Shown here: piece by piece, positions 1 to 7,793 of the stretch
Layout: each line of letters begins with the position of its first letter
Numbering within the stretch: the first letter of the stretch is position 1
NCBI RefSeq assembly: GCF_018449695.1
Contig: NZ_JAAVUY010000011.1
Span: forward strand, 149,001-213,000
Reading direction: 5' to 3'
DNA from: Bradyrhizobium sp. dw_411
Lineage (GTDB): Bacteria > Pseudomonadota > Alphaproteobacteria > Rhizobiales > Xanthobacteraceae
Length of the DNA stretch: 64,000 nt
The notes under the pieces: model-generated
The model's database searches: none
What the model was told of the DNA's origin: nothing
Seen by the model: only the letters and a program-made list of their open reading frames with translations
Program-made: the position numbers and the translations under genes

Positions 1-1
1 G

Positions 2-478
2 CCGGCTGCGGCCGCCGAGCCGGCCGACGAGCGGCCTCAGGAAGGCGACTTTCTGGTTGGCACCGATGGCCCTCCGACCCCCCTCGGACCAAATGATATC
101 TCGGCTCCGCAGGTGATCGCCTGGCCGATGGATCCAGTCACGAAAACAATCCGCGACGGATCGCGCCTCAACAAGGTGCTGCTGATCCGCCTCGATCCGG
201 CCACGCTCGAACAGCCGACGCAGGGGCGCGCCGCCGATGGCGTTGTCGGATATTCGGCGATCTGCCCGCATGCGGGCTGCGAAGTTACCGGCTGGCAGGC
301 GGATCAACTCATGCTCGAGTGTCCGTGTCACAATTCTCGCTACAATCCGCGCGAGGCGGCAGCGATCGTGGATGGACCGACCATGCGCGCACTGGCGTCG
401 CTTCCGCTCAAAATTGTCGATGGCAAGCTTGTCGTCGCCAAGCCATTCATCGGGAGGCTCGGTGTCGTATCGTCCTGA
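2..478 (+). CDS. Rieske [2Fe-2S] protein, 5'-truncated by window edge
   Basis: The reading frame is open from base 2, so the gene begins before the window; the internal GTG at 113 is not a real start. The Rieske cluster-binding motifs are present: Cys-Pro-His-Ala-Gly-Cys at about 263-280 and Cys-Pro-Cys-His at about 320-331, the usual C-x-H...C-x-x-H layout of a small Rieske domain. There is no catalytic oxygenase domain after it, so it is an electron-transfer subunit rather than a ring-hydroxylating dioxygenase. The N-terminal anchor or Tat signal would lie upstream. It ends 38 bases before a PQQ dehydrogenase and is followed by a tri-haem cytochrome c, so a role in the same periplasmic electron chain is inferred. 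It could also belong to an unseen upstream complex. Confidence 0.85.
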   Translation, partial: PAAAAEPADERPQEGDFLVGTDGPPTPLGPNDISAPQVIAWPMDPVTKTIRDGSRLNKVLLIRLDPATLEQPTQGRAADGVVGYSAICPHAGCEVTGWQADQLMLECPCHNSRYNPREAAAIVDGPTMRALASLPLKIVDGKLVVAKPFIGRLGVVSS

Positions 479-516
479 TCGATGAATCCCAAATAAAAAA
501 AAGCAGGGAGGAGTTC

Positions 517-2289
517 ATGTCTGGGTCGAAGAGGTGGCTGCACGGCATTTCAGCCGTTGCGGTGATAACGATTGCCGGTCTCGTGAGTGGATCGGCGCAG
601 GAAATGATGGCATCGCCGCCGGCGGGTCCGGTGCCATTGCCGCAGGTGCTGCAGAACTATTCGCCGGTTACCGCGGATCGGTTGCGCAAGCCTGAAGATT
701 CGAACTGGCTCTTGTTTCGGCGCACCTATGACGGATGGGGTTTTAGCCCGCTCGCCCAGATCACGCCGGAGAACGCCGGTCGTCTCCAGCTCGTGTGGAG
801 TTTTGCCACCGGCCAGGTCGAGGGACACCAGGCGCCGCCCATCGTCAATAACGGCGTGATGTTCGTCGCGACACCCGGCAACCAGGTGATCGCCATCGAG
901 GCAAAGACCGGAACGCTGCTGTGGCGCTACAAGCGCCCGCTGCCGGAAGATCTGGTGAACCTGCACCCGACCAGCCGTGGCGTCGGACTCTACGGCGACA
1001 AGGTCTACTTCGCATCGGCAGACACCACGCTGGTGGCGCTCGACGCCAAGACTGGCAAGGAAGCGTGGACCGCGAAGGTCGCTGACTACCGCAAGGGCTA
1101 CTACACCTCGATCATGCCGCTCGTCGCCGACGGCAAGGTCATCATGGGAACGTCGGGCGGTGAACTCGGTATCCGCGGCTTCGTGGCCGCGTACGATGCC
1201 GAGACCGGCAAGGAAGCCTGGCGCACCTTCGCTGTGCCGGAGCCCGGTCAGCCCGGTAGCGAGACGTGGCCGAACGGCGATCAGTGGAAGACCGGGGGCG
1301 CATCGATCTGGGTGCCGGCAACCTACGATCCGGAGACCAATCTCTCGTATTGGGGCACCGGAAACGGCGGGCCGTGGATGGGCGACCAGCGCCCGGGCGA
1401 CAATCTCTATACCTCGTCGGTGATCGCCCTCGACGGCAAGACAGGGTCGATCAAGGGACACTTCCAGTATCACCAGAATGATTCCTGGGACTGGGACGAG
1501 GTTTCGCCGCCGATCATCGTCGACTACAAGCACGGCGACAAGAGCGTGAAGGGCCTCGTCGACGTCGCCCGGGATGGTTACCTCTGGCAGCTCGAGCGCA
1601 CGGATGGAAAGATCAACTTCATCACGGCGCAGAATTTCGTCAGCCACAACGTCTTCAAGGGCGTCGATCCACAGACCGGGCGGCCCATCGTCGATCCCGA
1701 ACACAAGCCGACGACCGGCAAGACGACCTTGTTCTGCCCCGGCACGTGGGGCGGGAAGGATTGGCCGCCGGCAGCCTACAGCCCGAAGACGCGGCTGCTT
1801 TACATCCCGGCGAACGAAAACCTCTGCACCGAGTTGACGGCGGAAGTGCCGAAATACGTGGTCGGAGAACGCTACACCGGCGTCACCAACAACGTGCTGC
1901 GGATACGCGCCGGCGCGGACCACATCGGCGAAGTGCAGGCATGGGATCTCGACACCGGCAAGCGAGCCTGGACCACCAACCTGCCATCGGAGAACTGGGG
2001 GCCGATCCTCGCGACCGGTGGTGACGTGCTGTTCTCCGGCGGCACCACCGACCGCATGTTCCGCGCCTTCGACGCCAAGACCGGAAAGATCCTGTGGCAG
2101 TATCCCACGATCTCGGGGGTTAACGGCGTTCCCGTGTCGTTTGAGGTGGACGGCAAGCAGTACATTGCCGTGCAGACGGGTTGGGGCGTCGATGCCGCCC
2201 GCATGCAGGGCAGATTGAACCAGACCTTCCCGGGCAAGTATCCGGACGTGCCGCCCGGCGGCGCCGTCTATGTCTTCGCGGTGAACTGA
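517..2289 (+). CDS. PQQ-dependent alcohol dehydrogenase, predicted lanthanide type
   Basis: A 590-residue periplasmic quinoprotein of the methanol/ethanol dehydrogenase family. The start at 517 is preceded by a strong AGGGAGGAG ribosome site and opens a classical signal peptide (about residues 1-30). The eight-bladed propeller is marked by repeated AxDAxTGKxxW blade ends. Metal and cofactor residues visible are Glu216 (GELGIRG), Asn283 (GTGNGGPW) and catalytic Asp325. Asp325 lies in Trp-Asp-Trp-Asp, giving an extra Asp327 two residues on, the mark of XoxF/ExaF/PedH-type lanthanide enzymes; calcium enzymes have Ala or Ser there. No C-terminal haem domain is present, so electrons must leave through a separate cytochrome, probably the next gene. 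The vicinal Cys pair of methanol dehydrogenase is absent. The substrate is unknown. Confidence 0.92.
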   Translation: MSGSKRWLHGISAVAVITIAGLVSGSAQEMMASPPAGPVPLPQVLQNYSPVTADRLRKPEDSNWLLFRRTYDGWGFSPLAQITPENAGRLQLVWSFATGQVEGHQAPPIVNNGVMFVATPGNQVIAIEAKTGTLLWRYKRPLPEDLVNLHPTSRGVGLYGDKVYFASADTTLVALDAKTGKEAWTAKVADYRKGYYTSIMPLVADGKVIMGTSGGELGIRGFVAAYDAETGKEAWRTFAVPEPGQPGSETWPNGDQWKTGGASIWVPATYDPETNLSYWGTGNGGPWMGDQRPGDNLYTSSVIALDGKTGSIKGHFQYHQNDSWDWDEVSPPIIVDYKHGDKSVKGLVDVARDGYLWQLERTDGKINFITAQNFVSHNVFKGVDPQTGRPIVDPEHKPTTGKTTLFCPGTWGGKDWPPAAYSPKTRLLYIPANENLCTELTAEVPKYVVGERYTGVTNNVLRIRAGADHIGEVQAWDLDTGKRAWTTNLPSENWGPILATGGDVLFSGGTTDRMFRAFDAKTGKILWQYPTISGVNGVPVSFEVDGKQYIAVQTGWGVDAARMQGRLNQTFPGKYPDVPPGGAVYVFAVN

Positions 2290-2366
2290 CCTGTAATCAA
2301 CAACTGGCCGCGGGATGTGTCCCGCGGTCAGAATTTGACGATCTCCAGAATGATGATGGGACGCGT

Positions 2367-3707
2367 ATGGCGAAAAAGCTGATAATTGCCGTTTCAGTGG
2401 TAGCGGTCCTTGCCATCGGCTTCGTTTCTTTTGCCATTCTCTGGCCGGCGAAAAGCACGTTGAGCACAACGGACGCCACTCCTGCCGCTTCGTTGGAACT
2501 GGCAGAATACGCGACGCGACTTTCGGATTGCGTTGCCTGCCACAGCGTTCCGAATGGAAAACCGTTCGCCGGTGGCCTTGCGATGGGGTCGCCCCTCGGC
2601 ACGATCTATTCAACCAACATCACACCTGATCCAAAGACCGGCATCGGCACTTACGATTTGGTGGATTTTGACAATGCCGTTCGTCACGGCATCGCCAAGG
2701 ACGGACATCGTCTCTATCCGGCAATGCCATACCCTTCCTACGCAAAGCTCTCCGATGACGAGATAAAGCTGCTCTACACGTATTTCAGCAAACACGTGGT
2801 CCCCGTTGAACAAGCCAACACGCCGTCGGATATTTCGTGGCCTCTGAATATGCGTTGGCCGCTTGCAATGTGGAATGTGGTTTTCGCCGACCCGAAGACC
2901 TATGCGCCGAAAACCGATCGCGACCAAAAATGGAATCGGGGCGCCTACATCGTTCAAGGGCCCGGACACTGTGGATCTTGTCATACGCCACGCGGCCTCG
3001 CCTTTCAGGAGGTCGCCCTGAATGAAGACAGCCCTCGCTTTCTATCGGGCGCGCTTTTGGACGGCTGGAAGGCGTCGAGCTTGCGTGGCGAAATGGACGT
3101 CGGCCTCGGCCGCTGGTCGGAAGCCGATATCGTCGCCTTCCTGAAGGACGGACATAACGACTTCGCCAGCGTCTACGGATCGATGACGGATGCGTACAAC
3201 AACAGCACGCAATATTTCACCGACGACGATGTCGGCGCCGTCGCTCATTATCTGAAATCGCTTCCGCCAGCGAACGGCAATGCCGCCAATACCTACGTGT
3301 ATGATCCGAAGACGACTGATTATCTGCATAGCGCGGAAAGAAAGTCCCCCGGCGCCATACAATATCTAAAAAATTGCGTCTGGTGCCATGGCTATGACGG
3401 CAGGGGCCAGGGTGGCCAAATGGCTGCCCTCGCCGGCAACCCCAACGTGATCGACAAAGACCCGGAGTCGATCATCAATATCATCCTGAATGGAGCCGGC
3501 CGGGTGGTTAAAGACGAAGCGCCCGACCCCTACAGGATGTCTTCGTTCCGTGTGCTAATGTCCGATGCTGACGTTGCTGCGCTAGCTTCCTTCATCAGAT
3601 CGGCCTGGGGCAACAAAGGGCCGGCGGTGCTGGAGAAGGACGTATCCGAACTGCGGGACAAGACAAATATAACAAGCGATCGGGTCGTCATCTTGCGAAT
3701 GCGCTAG
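2367..3707 (+). CDS. membrane-anchored tri-haem cytochrome c (alcohol dehydrogenase-type)
   Basis: A 446-residue protein with one N-terminal membrane segment (about residues 5-26) and three haem c sites: CVACH at 55-59, CGSCH at 202-206 and CVWCH at 337-341. Spacing and size match the cytochrome subunits that accept electrons from periplasmic quinoprotein alcohol dehydrogenases and flavin gluconate dehydrogenases and pass them to ubiquinone. ATG 2367 is the only start that opens the hydrophobic segment; no strong ribosome site is seen. It lies 77 bases after the PQQ dehydrogenase on the same strand, so it is the likely electron acceptor of that enzyme. A long low-complexity tail follows the last haem domain. 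It converges tightly on the next gene. Confidence 0.9.
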   Translation: MAKKLIIAVSVVAVLAIGFVSFAILWPAKSTLSTTDATPAASLELAEYATRLSDCVACHSVPNGKPFAGGLAMGSPLGTIYSTNITPDPKTGIGTYDLVDFDNAVRHGIAKDGHRLYPAMPYPSYAKLSDDEIKLLYTYFSKHVVPVEQANTPSDISWPLNMRWPLAMWNVVFADPKTYAPKTDRDQKWNRGAYIVQGPGHCGSCHTPRGLAFQEVALNEDSPRFLSGALLDGWKASSLRGEMDVGLGRWSEADIVAFLKDGHNDFASVYGSMTDAYNNSTQYFTDDDVGAVAHYLKSLPPANGNAANTYVYDPKTTDYLHSAERKSPGAIQYLKNCVWCHGYDGRGQGGQMAALAGNPNVIDKDPESIINIILNGAGRVVKDEAPDPYRMSSFRVLMSDADVAALASFIRSAWGNKGPAVLEKDVSELRDKTNITSDRVVILRMR

Positions 3708-3710
3708 CCG

Positions 3711-4400
3711 TTAGCGCGAGGCCGGCAGGGGCTTGATTGCGAACCAGATGACGTGGTGGGCGCCGCTGCGCTTGGTCGTTGCACGCAAGCGAACTTCATT
3801 GACCTCGAAATCCGCTGCAGCAAGGCGTTTCGAAAACGCGGCATTTGGCCCGGACGACCAGACCGCGAGGACACCACCCGGCCGCAGCGCGCGGCGGATC
3901 GATTGCAATCCCTTGCGGTCGTAGAGGGCGTCATTGGCCTTGCGGATCAATGCTTCCGGGCCGTTATCGACATCGAGCAGAATGGCGTCGAACGCCGATG
4001 GCGACGCTTTGATGATTTCGACCACATCGGCTTCACGGATGTCGGCGCGTGGATCGCTCAGGCAGTCGCCGAAGATTTCGGCCATTGGCCCGCGCGCCCA
4101 CGCGATCACAGCGGGGACGAGTTCAGCGACAGTAATCCGTGCTTGCGCGTCCAGCACCGCGAGCGCGGCGCGCAAGGTAAAGCCCATGCCCAGTCCGCCG
4201 ATCAACAGATGCGGGCGCTCGACGCCGTCGATCCTTCGACAGGCGAGCGTCGCGAGCGCCTCCTCCGATCCGCTGAGACGGCTGTTCATCAACTCGTTCT
4301 GACCGAGTTTCATCGAGAACTCGGCGCCCCTTCGCATCAAACGAAGTTCGACGTCGGCACCGGGCACTCGGGTCGTATCGATCTGCAACCACGGAATCAT
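3711..4400 (-). CDS. spermidine-synthase-like SAM-fold protein
   Basis: A 229-residue protein with the Rossmann-type nucleotide motif GGLGMGFT near residues 68-75, an acidic strand end (AELVPAV), and an Asp-rich ILLDVDNGP segment in the position of the polyamine synthase active-site loop. This resembles the stand-alone spermidine-synthase-like proteins of many proteobacteria, many of which have no proven aminopropyltransferase activity. It could equally be a class I methyltransferase. It is convergent with the tri-haem cytochrome gene, the two stop codons being three bases apart, so it is a separate transcription unit. No polyamine gene is nearby, and the real substrate cannot be told. Confidence 0.7.
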   Translation of the reverse strand: MIPWLQIDTTRVPGADVELRLMRRGAEFSMKLGQNELMNSRLSGSEEALATLACRRIDGVERPHLLIGGLGMGFTLRAALAVLDAQARITVAELVPAVIAWARGPMAEIFGDCLSDPRADIREADVVEIIKASPSAFDAILLDVDNGPEALIRKANDALYDRKGLQSIRRALRPGGVLAVWSSGPNAAFSKRLAAADFEVNEVRLRATTKRSGAHHVIWFAIKPLPASR

Positions 4401-4434
4401 GCGATGCTTCTACGCTGTTTGAGACGGTCGCGCG

Positions 4435-4632
4435 CCCGGCAATCCGCCAAAAACAAGGCGTTTCTTGAAGCAGGACGACGAGTAAAGCGTTCCCGGGAGA
4501 CACGAGGTTTCCCGAGGGTATTTTCGGTTGCGGGACGCGTATAATGCGTACGCAACCGGGATAGACCCTTGCATGACTGCACTCTTTGCGAAGATTCGAT
4601 GGATGCCCGGATCAAATCCGGGCAGGACGGCT
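4435..4632. repeat. degenerate palindromic repeat fragments
   Basis: The gap between the spermidine-synthase-like gene and phnA holds two fragments that recur near 5228-5297. One is a GGCAATCC...AAAACAAGGCG block (4438-4470). The other is a short hairpin of the form ATGCCCGGATCAAATCCGGGCA (4602-4623). The two fragments are separated here but adjacent in the second copy, suggesting decay or rearrangement of one composite element. Nothing coding is seen in the gap. Confidence 0.5.
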
Positions 4633-4650
4633 TGTGGATTGATCGGATCC

Positions 4651-4869
4651 TCACGCCTTCTTCAAAAACTCCGTCCGCAGTACCAGGCCCTTGACCTTGT
4701 CGGTGCGGCCTTCGATCTCACCCTCATTGTCGGTGAGGTGAATATGCCTGATCACGGTGCCGCGCTTGAGCACCGTGGACGAGCCTTTCAGCTTCAGATC
4801 CTTGATCAGCGTCACGCTGTCGCCCTCGGCGAGAAGCGCGCCGTTCGAGTCTCTGACCTTGATATCCAT
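4651..4869 (-). CDS. phnA: PhnA-domain protein (YjdM family), short form
   Basis: A 72-residue protein that aligns along its whole length with the C-terminal PhnA/YjdM domain, including the DGDSVT-like and VKDLKxKGSS-like blocks and a terminal LKKA. The N-terminal zinc-ribbon half of the E. coli protein (about 111 residues) is missing, a common short form in Alphaproteobacteria. Despite the old name it is not needed for phosphonate breakdown in E. coli and its role is unclear. It lies 12 bases downstream of a small lipoprotein gene and probably shares its transcript. Confidence 0.8.
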   Translation of the reverse strand: MDIKVRDSNGALLAEGDSVTLIKDLKLKGSSTVLKRGTVIRHIHLTDNEGEIEGRTDKVKGLVLRTEFLKKA

Positions 4870-4881
4870 GCGGTGTAATCC

Positions 4882-5154
4882 CTACGGCCTGTTCGGATTG
4901 TTCAGCATATATTCGCCGAGGTCGCGCTGCCGCTTGTCGGCGCGGGCGGCGGCGTTGCCGCGCTGGGCGTCGCGGTCTTTGCGGCAGGCGACATATTGGG
5001 ACGATCCGACGGCGACGTTGTTGGCGCGGCAGAAGGCGTCGTCGTCTTCGCCGAGAGTACCCGACGTGGGGGACTCGCCGCGACGCGCGCAGGCGGACAG
5101 CGCGAGAGCGAGGACGATCAGGGCTGTGGCGAGTTTCGCGGGTTTGGGCTGCAT
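4882..5154 (-). CDS. small putative lipoprotein
   Basis: A 90-residue protein with a hydrophobic signal ending in a lipobox (Leu-Ala-Leu-Ser-Ala-Cys, Cys near residue 22), followed by a charged, Arg/Asp/Ala-rich mature part with two further cysteines. Lipid attachment and an envelope location are inferred from the lipobox. No enzymatic motif is visible. It is the first gene of a two-gene leftward unit with phnA. The function is not recognised; conserved small proteins of this kind are frequent in Bradyrhizobium genomes. Confidence 0.7.
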   Translation of the reverse strand: MQPKPAKLATALIVLALALSACARRGESPTSGTLGEDDDAFCRANNVAVGSSQYVACRKDRDAQRGNAAARADKRQRDLGEYMLNNPNRP

Positions 5155-5182
5155 TCAATGTCCCGTCGGTCGAGTTCTTGCT

Positions 5183-5449
5183 GTCATTGCCGGGCTAAAG
5201 CGCGAAGCGCGACTTCACGCTAAATGACCCGGCAATCCATCGAAAACAAGGCGTTTCTTGAAGAGGATGGATGCCCGGGTCAAGCCCGGGCATGACGAAT
5301 GGTTGAAACACTCCGTCAACGAGTTCGCTAACCTCTCCCGCTTGCGGGGGAGGTCGAAGCCGGAGGCTTCGGGTGGGGGAAATTCTATCAACCAGCACAC
5401 CTGCGATACCCCCACCCCGGCCCTCCCCCGCACGCGGGAGAGGGAGCGC
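5183..5449. repeat. composite palindromic repeats between lipoprotein gene and prpE
   Basis: This gene-free stretch of about 330 bases holds repeats only. At 5183-5300 is a GTCATTGCCGGG...CCCGGGCATGAC type element with the AAAACAAGGCG block. At 5331-5449 is a long inverted element with left arm CCTCTCCCGCTTGCGGGGGA, inner hairpin GAAGCCGGAGGCTTCGG and right arm CCGCACGCGGGAGAGGG. The second family recurs near 7471, 12400, 13525 and 31801. Lying beyond the 3' end of prpE, it may stabilise or terminate that transcript. Confidence 0.75.
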
Positions 5450-5484
5450 GCTCCCATCGTCGTTAGAAAGCTGCGTCGAGCATC

Positions 5485-7395
5485 TCACACCCGCCCTTTC
5501 AGCGCCTCGCCGATTTCGTCCAGCACTTTGGGGTCCTCGATGGTGGCGGGCATGGTCCAGGGGTCGCCGTCGGCGATCTTCTTGATGGTGCCGCGCAGGA
5601 TCTTGCCGGAACGGGTTTTGGGCAGCCGGCCGACGGTGATCGCGAGCTTGAAGGCGGCGACCGGGCCGAGCTTCTCGCGCACCAGCGCCACGATATCCTT
5701 TTCGATCTCGGCGGGGCTGCGCGACACGCCCGCCTTCAGCACCAGGAAGCCGCAGGGCACCTCGCCCTTGATCGCGTCCTTGACGCCGAGCACCGCGCAT
5801 TCGGCGACATCCGGATGCGACGCCAGAATCTCTTCCATGCCGCCGGTGGAGAGCCTGTGACCAGCGACATTGATGATGTCGTCGGTGCGGCCCATTACAT
5901 AGACATAGCCGTCGGCGTCCTTGTAGCCGGCGTCGGAGGTTTTGTAGTAGCCGGGGAATTCGTCGAAATAGGCTTCCCTGCAGCGCTCGTCCTGCTCCCA
6001 CAATGTCGGCAGACAGGCCGGCGGCATCGGCAGCTTGATGACGATCGAGCCCATCGTATCGGCGGGCAACGGTCTTGCCGCTTCATCGACGACATCGACC
6101 TGATAGCCCGGCATCGGCACCGTCGGCGAGCCGTGCTTGACCGGCAGCATGCCGAGCCCGACCGGATTGCCGGCGATGCACCAGCCGGTTTCGGTCTGCC
6201 ACCAGTGATCGATCACCGGGACTTTCAACTGCTGCTCGGCCCATTCCACCGTCGGCGGATCGGCGCGCTCGCCGGCCAGAAACAGCGTGCGGAATGTCGA
6301 CAGATCATATTGGCGGATGAATTTGCCGACCGGGTCCTCCTTGCGGATGGCGCGAAACGCCGTCGGCGCGGTGAAGTGCGCCACCGCCTTGTGTTGCGCG
6401 ATCACCCGCCAGAGCGCGCCGGCATCGGGCGTACCGACCGGCTTGCCCTCATACATGATCGAGGTCGCGCCGTGAAACAGCGGCGCATAGACGATATAGC
6501 TGTGGCCGACCACCCAGCCGATATCGGAGCCGCACCACCACACCTCGCCGGGCTTGATGCCATAGAGATTGAACATCGACCATTTCAGCGCGACCAGATG
6601 CCCGCCATTGTCGCGCACCACGCCCTTCGGCTTTCCGGTTGTCCCTGACGTATAGAGGATATAGAGCGGATCGGTGGCGCTGACCGGCACGCAAGCCGCG
6701 GTCTTGCCGGCGGCGAGCGCGGCGCTGCGCAAGGTGACCCAGTCGTGATCGCGTCCCTTGATCAGGTCGCAGGTTTGCTGCGGTCGCTGCAGGATGATGC
6801 AGGCCTGCGGCTTGACGCTGGAAAGCCTGATCGCCTCGTCGAGCAGCGGCTTGTAGGCAACGATGCGGCCAGGCTCCAATCCACAACTCGCCGAAAGAAT
6901 CAGTTTCGGCTTGGCGTCCTCGATCCGCGTCGCCAATTCCTTGGCCGCGAAGCCGCCGAACACCACCGAATGCACCGCGCCGATCCGCGCGCAGGCCAGC
7001 ATCGCGACCACGGCTTCCGGCACCATCGGCATATAGAGGATGACGCGGTCGCCCTTGGCGACGCCGAAATCGGCCATCACGGCCGCCAGCGTCTGCACTT
7101 CGCGCAGCATCTGCGCATAGGTGAATGTGGTGACGCTATTGGTCAGCGGCGAATCGTGAATCAGCGCCGGTTGATCGGCGCGTCCACCCGCGACATGACG
7201 GTCGAGCGCGTTGTAACAAGTGTTGACCACCGCGCCGGCGAACCAGCGGCCGTACAGGCCGAGGCTCGGATCGAAGATCTTTTTCGCCGGCTCGATCCAG
7301 TCGATCTCCGCCGCCGCCTCGCCCCAAAATCCCAAGGGATCCCGCAGCGAGCGGGCGTGAACCTCGTGGTACCGGCTGTTGTCCTGGATGCTCAT
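5485..7395 (-). CDS. prpE: propionate--CoA ligase (acyl-CoA synthetase)
   Basis: A 636-residue AMP-forming acyl-CoA synthetase that activates propionate (or acetate) through an acyl-adenylate to the CoA thioester in the cytoplasm. The phosphate-binding motif YTSGTTGKPKG is at residues 248-258, the WWQTETGW motif follows in the middle, and the C-terminal A10 motif PKTRSGKILR carries the catalytic Lys598. Length and the N-terminal ACAS domain fit PrpE; the sequence is closer in wording to propionyl- than acetyl-CoA synthetases, but this is a family-level judgement. It is alone on its strand between two repeat-filled gaps. Methylcitrate-cycle genes are not in the window. Confidence 0.88.
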   Translation of the reverse strand: MSIQDNSRYHEVHARSLRDPLGFWGEAAAEIDWIEPAKKIFDPSLGLYGRWFAGAVVNTCYNALDRHVAGGRADQPALIHDSPLTNSVTTFTYAQMLREVQTLAAVMADFGVAKGDRVILYMPMVPEAVVAMLACARIGAVHSVVFGGFAAKELATRIEDAKPKLILSASCGLEPGRIVAYKPLLDEAIRLSSVKPQACIILQRPQQTCDLIKGRDHDWVTLRSAALAAGKTAACVPVSATDPLYILYTSGTTGKPKGVVRDNGGHLVALKWSMFNLYGIKPGEVWWCGSDIGWVVGHSYIVYAPLFHGATSIMYEGKPVGTPDAGALWRVIAQHKAVAHFTAPTAFRAIRKEDPVGKFIRQYDLSTFRTLFLAGERADPPTVEWAEQQLKVPVIDHWWQTETGWCIAGNPVGLGMLPVKHGSPTVPMPGYQVDVVDEAARPLPADTMGSIVIKLPMPPACLPTLWEQDERCREAYFDEFPGYYKTSDAGYKDADGYVYVMGRTDDIINVAGHRLSTGGMEEILASHPDVAECAVLGVKDAIKGEVPCGFLVLKAGVSRSPAEIEKDIVALVREKLGPVAAFKLAITVGRLPKTRSGKILRGTIKKIADGDPWTMPATIEDPKVLDEIGEALKGRV

Positions 7396-7470
7396 TGGCG
7401 TTGCTCCCGGGTGCCATTGTCACGGGAAGCGGCGGCAGTTCAAGGTGAAAACGATGCGACAACTGCGCTT

Positions 7471-7782
7471 ACCTCTCCCGCGTGCGGGGGGAGGTCGCCA
7501 CGCGGAGCGTGGCGGGTGGGGAATTCTATCCTCCCCTCGACCAGCGGGTTTTGCGGAGCATATGAAGAAAGAGATTGGGCCTGCAGTCTTTGTGCGGCCA
7601 TCCTTCGAGACGGCCGCCTCCGGCGTCCCCTCAGGATGAGGACTTTCTGTGTGGCTAAATCTTGAACCCTCATGGTGAGGAGCCTCGTCTTCGAGGCGTC
7701 TCGAACCATGAGGCCCCAGGCGATTACCGCGGCGGAAAGTCATATGCGATAGCCCTCCCCGCAAGCGGGAGAGGGAGCGCAC
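7471..7782. repeat. nested palindromic repeats (one family inserted in another)
   Basis: The 398-base gap upstream of prpE contains no gene. A left arm of the CCTCTCCCGC...GGGGGGAGG family lies at 7471-7535 and its right arm (CCTCCCCGCAAGCGGGAGAGGG) at 7754-7776. Between them, at 7601-7642 and 7666-7715, sit two elements of another family, with hairpin ends CCTTCGAGACGGC/CCTCAGGATGAGG and CCTCATGGTGAGGAG/GTCTCGAACCATGAGG. Elsewhere in the window the two arms of the first family are about 90-110 bases apart. Confidence 0.75.
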
Positions 7783-7793
7783 CCGACAAACTT

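Noticed and set aside
319-516. 66-codon upstream extension of the PQQ dehydrogenase
   Set aside because: It overlaps the Rieske gene in another phase, while ATG 517 has a strong ribosome site and opens the signal peptide.
550-2613. 687-codon leftward frame opposite the PQQ dehydrogenase
   Set aside because: It mirrors the codon pattern of a clearly real gene, has Arg/His/Gly-rich nonsense composition and no family motif. Similar antisense frames at 28034-29653, 53544-54902 and 60621-61961 are rejected for the same reason.
5195-6001. 268-codon frame opposite in phase to prpE and running into the repeats
   Set aside because: It uses the wrong phase of prpE and its tail is repeat DNA, with no family pattern.
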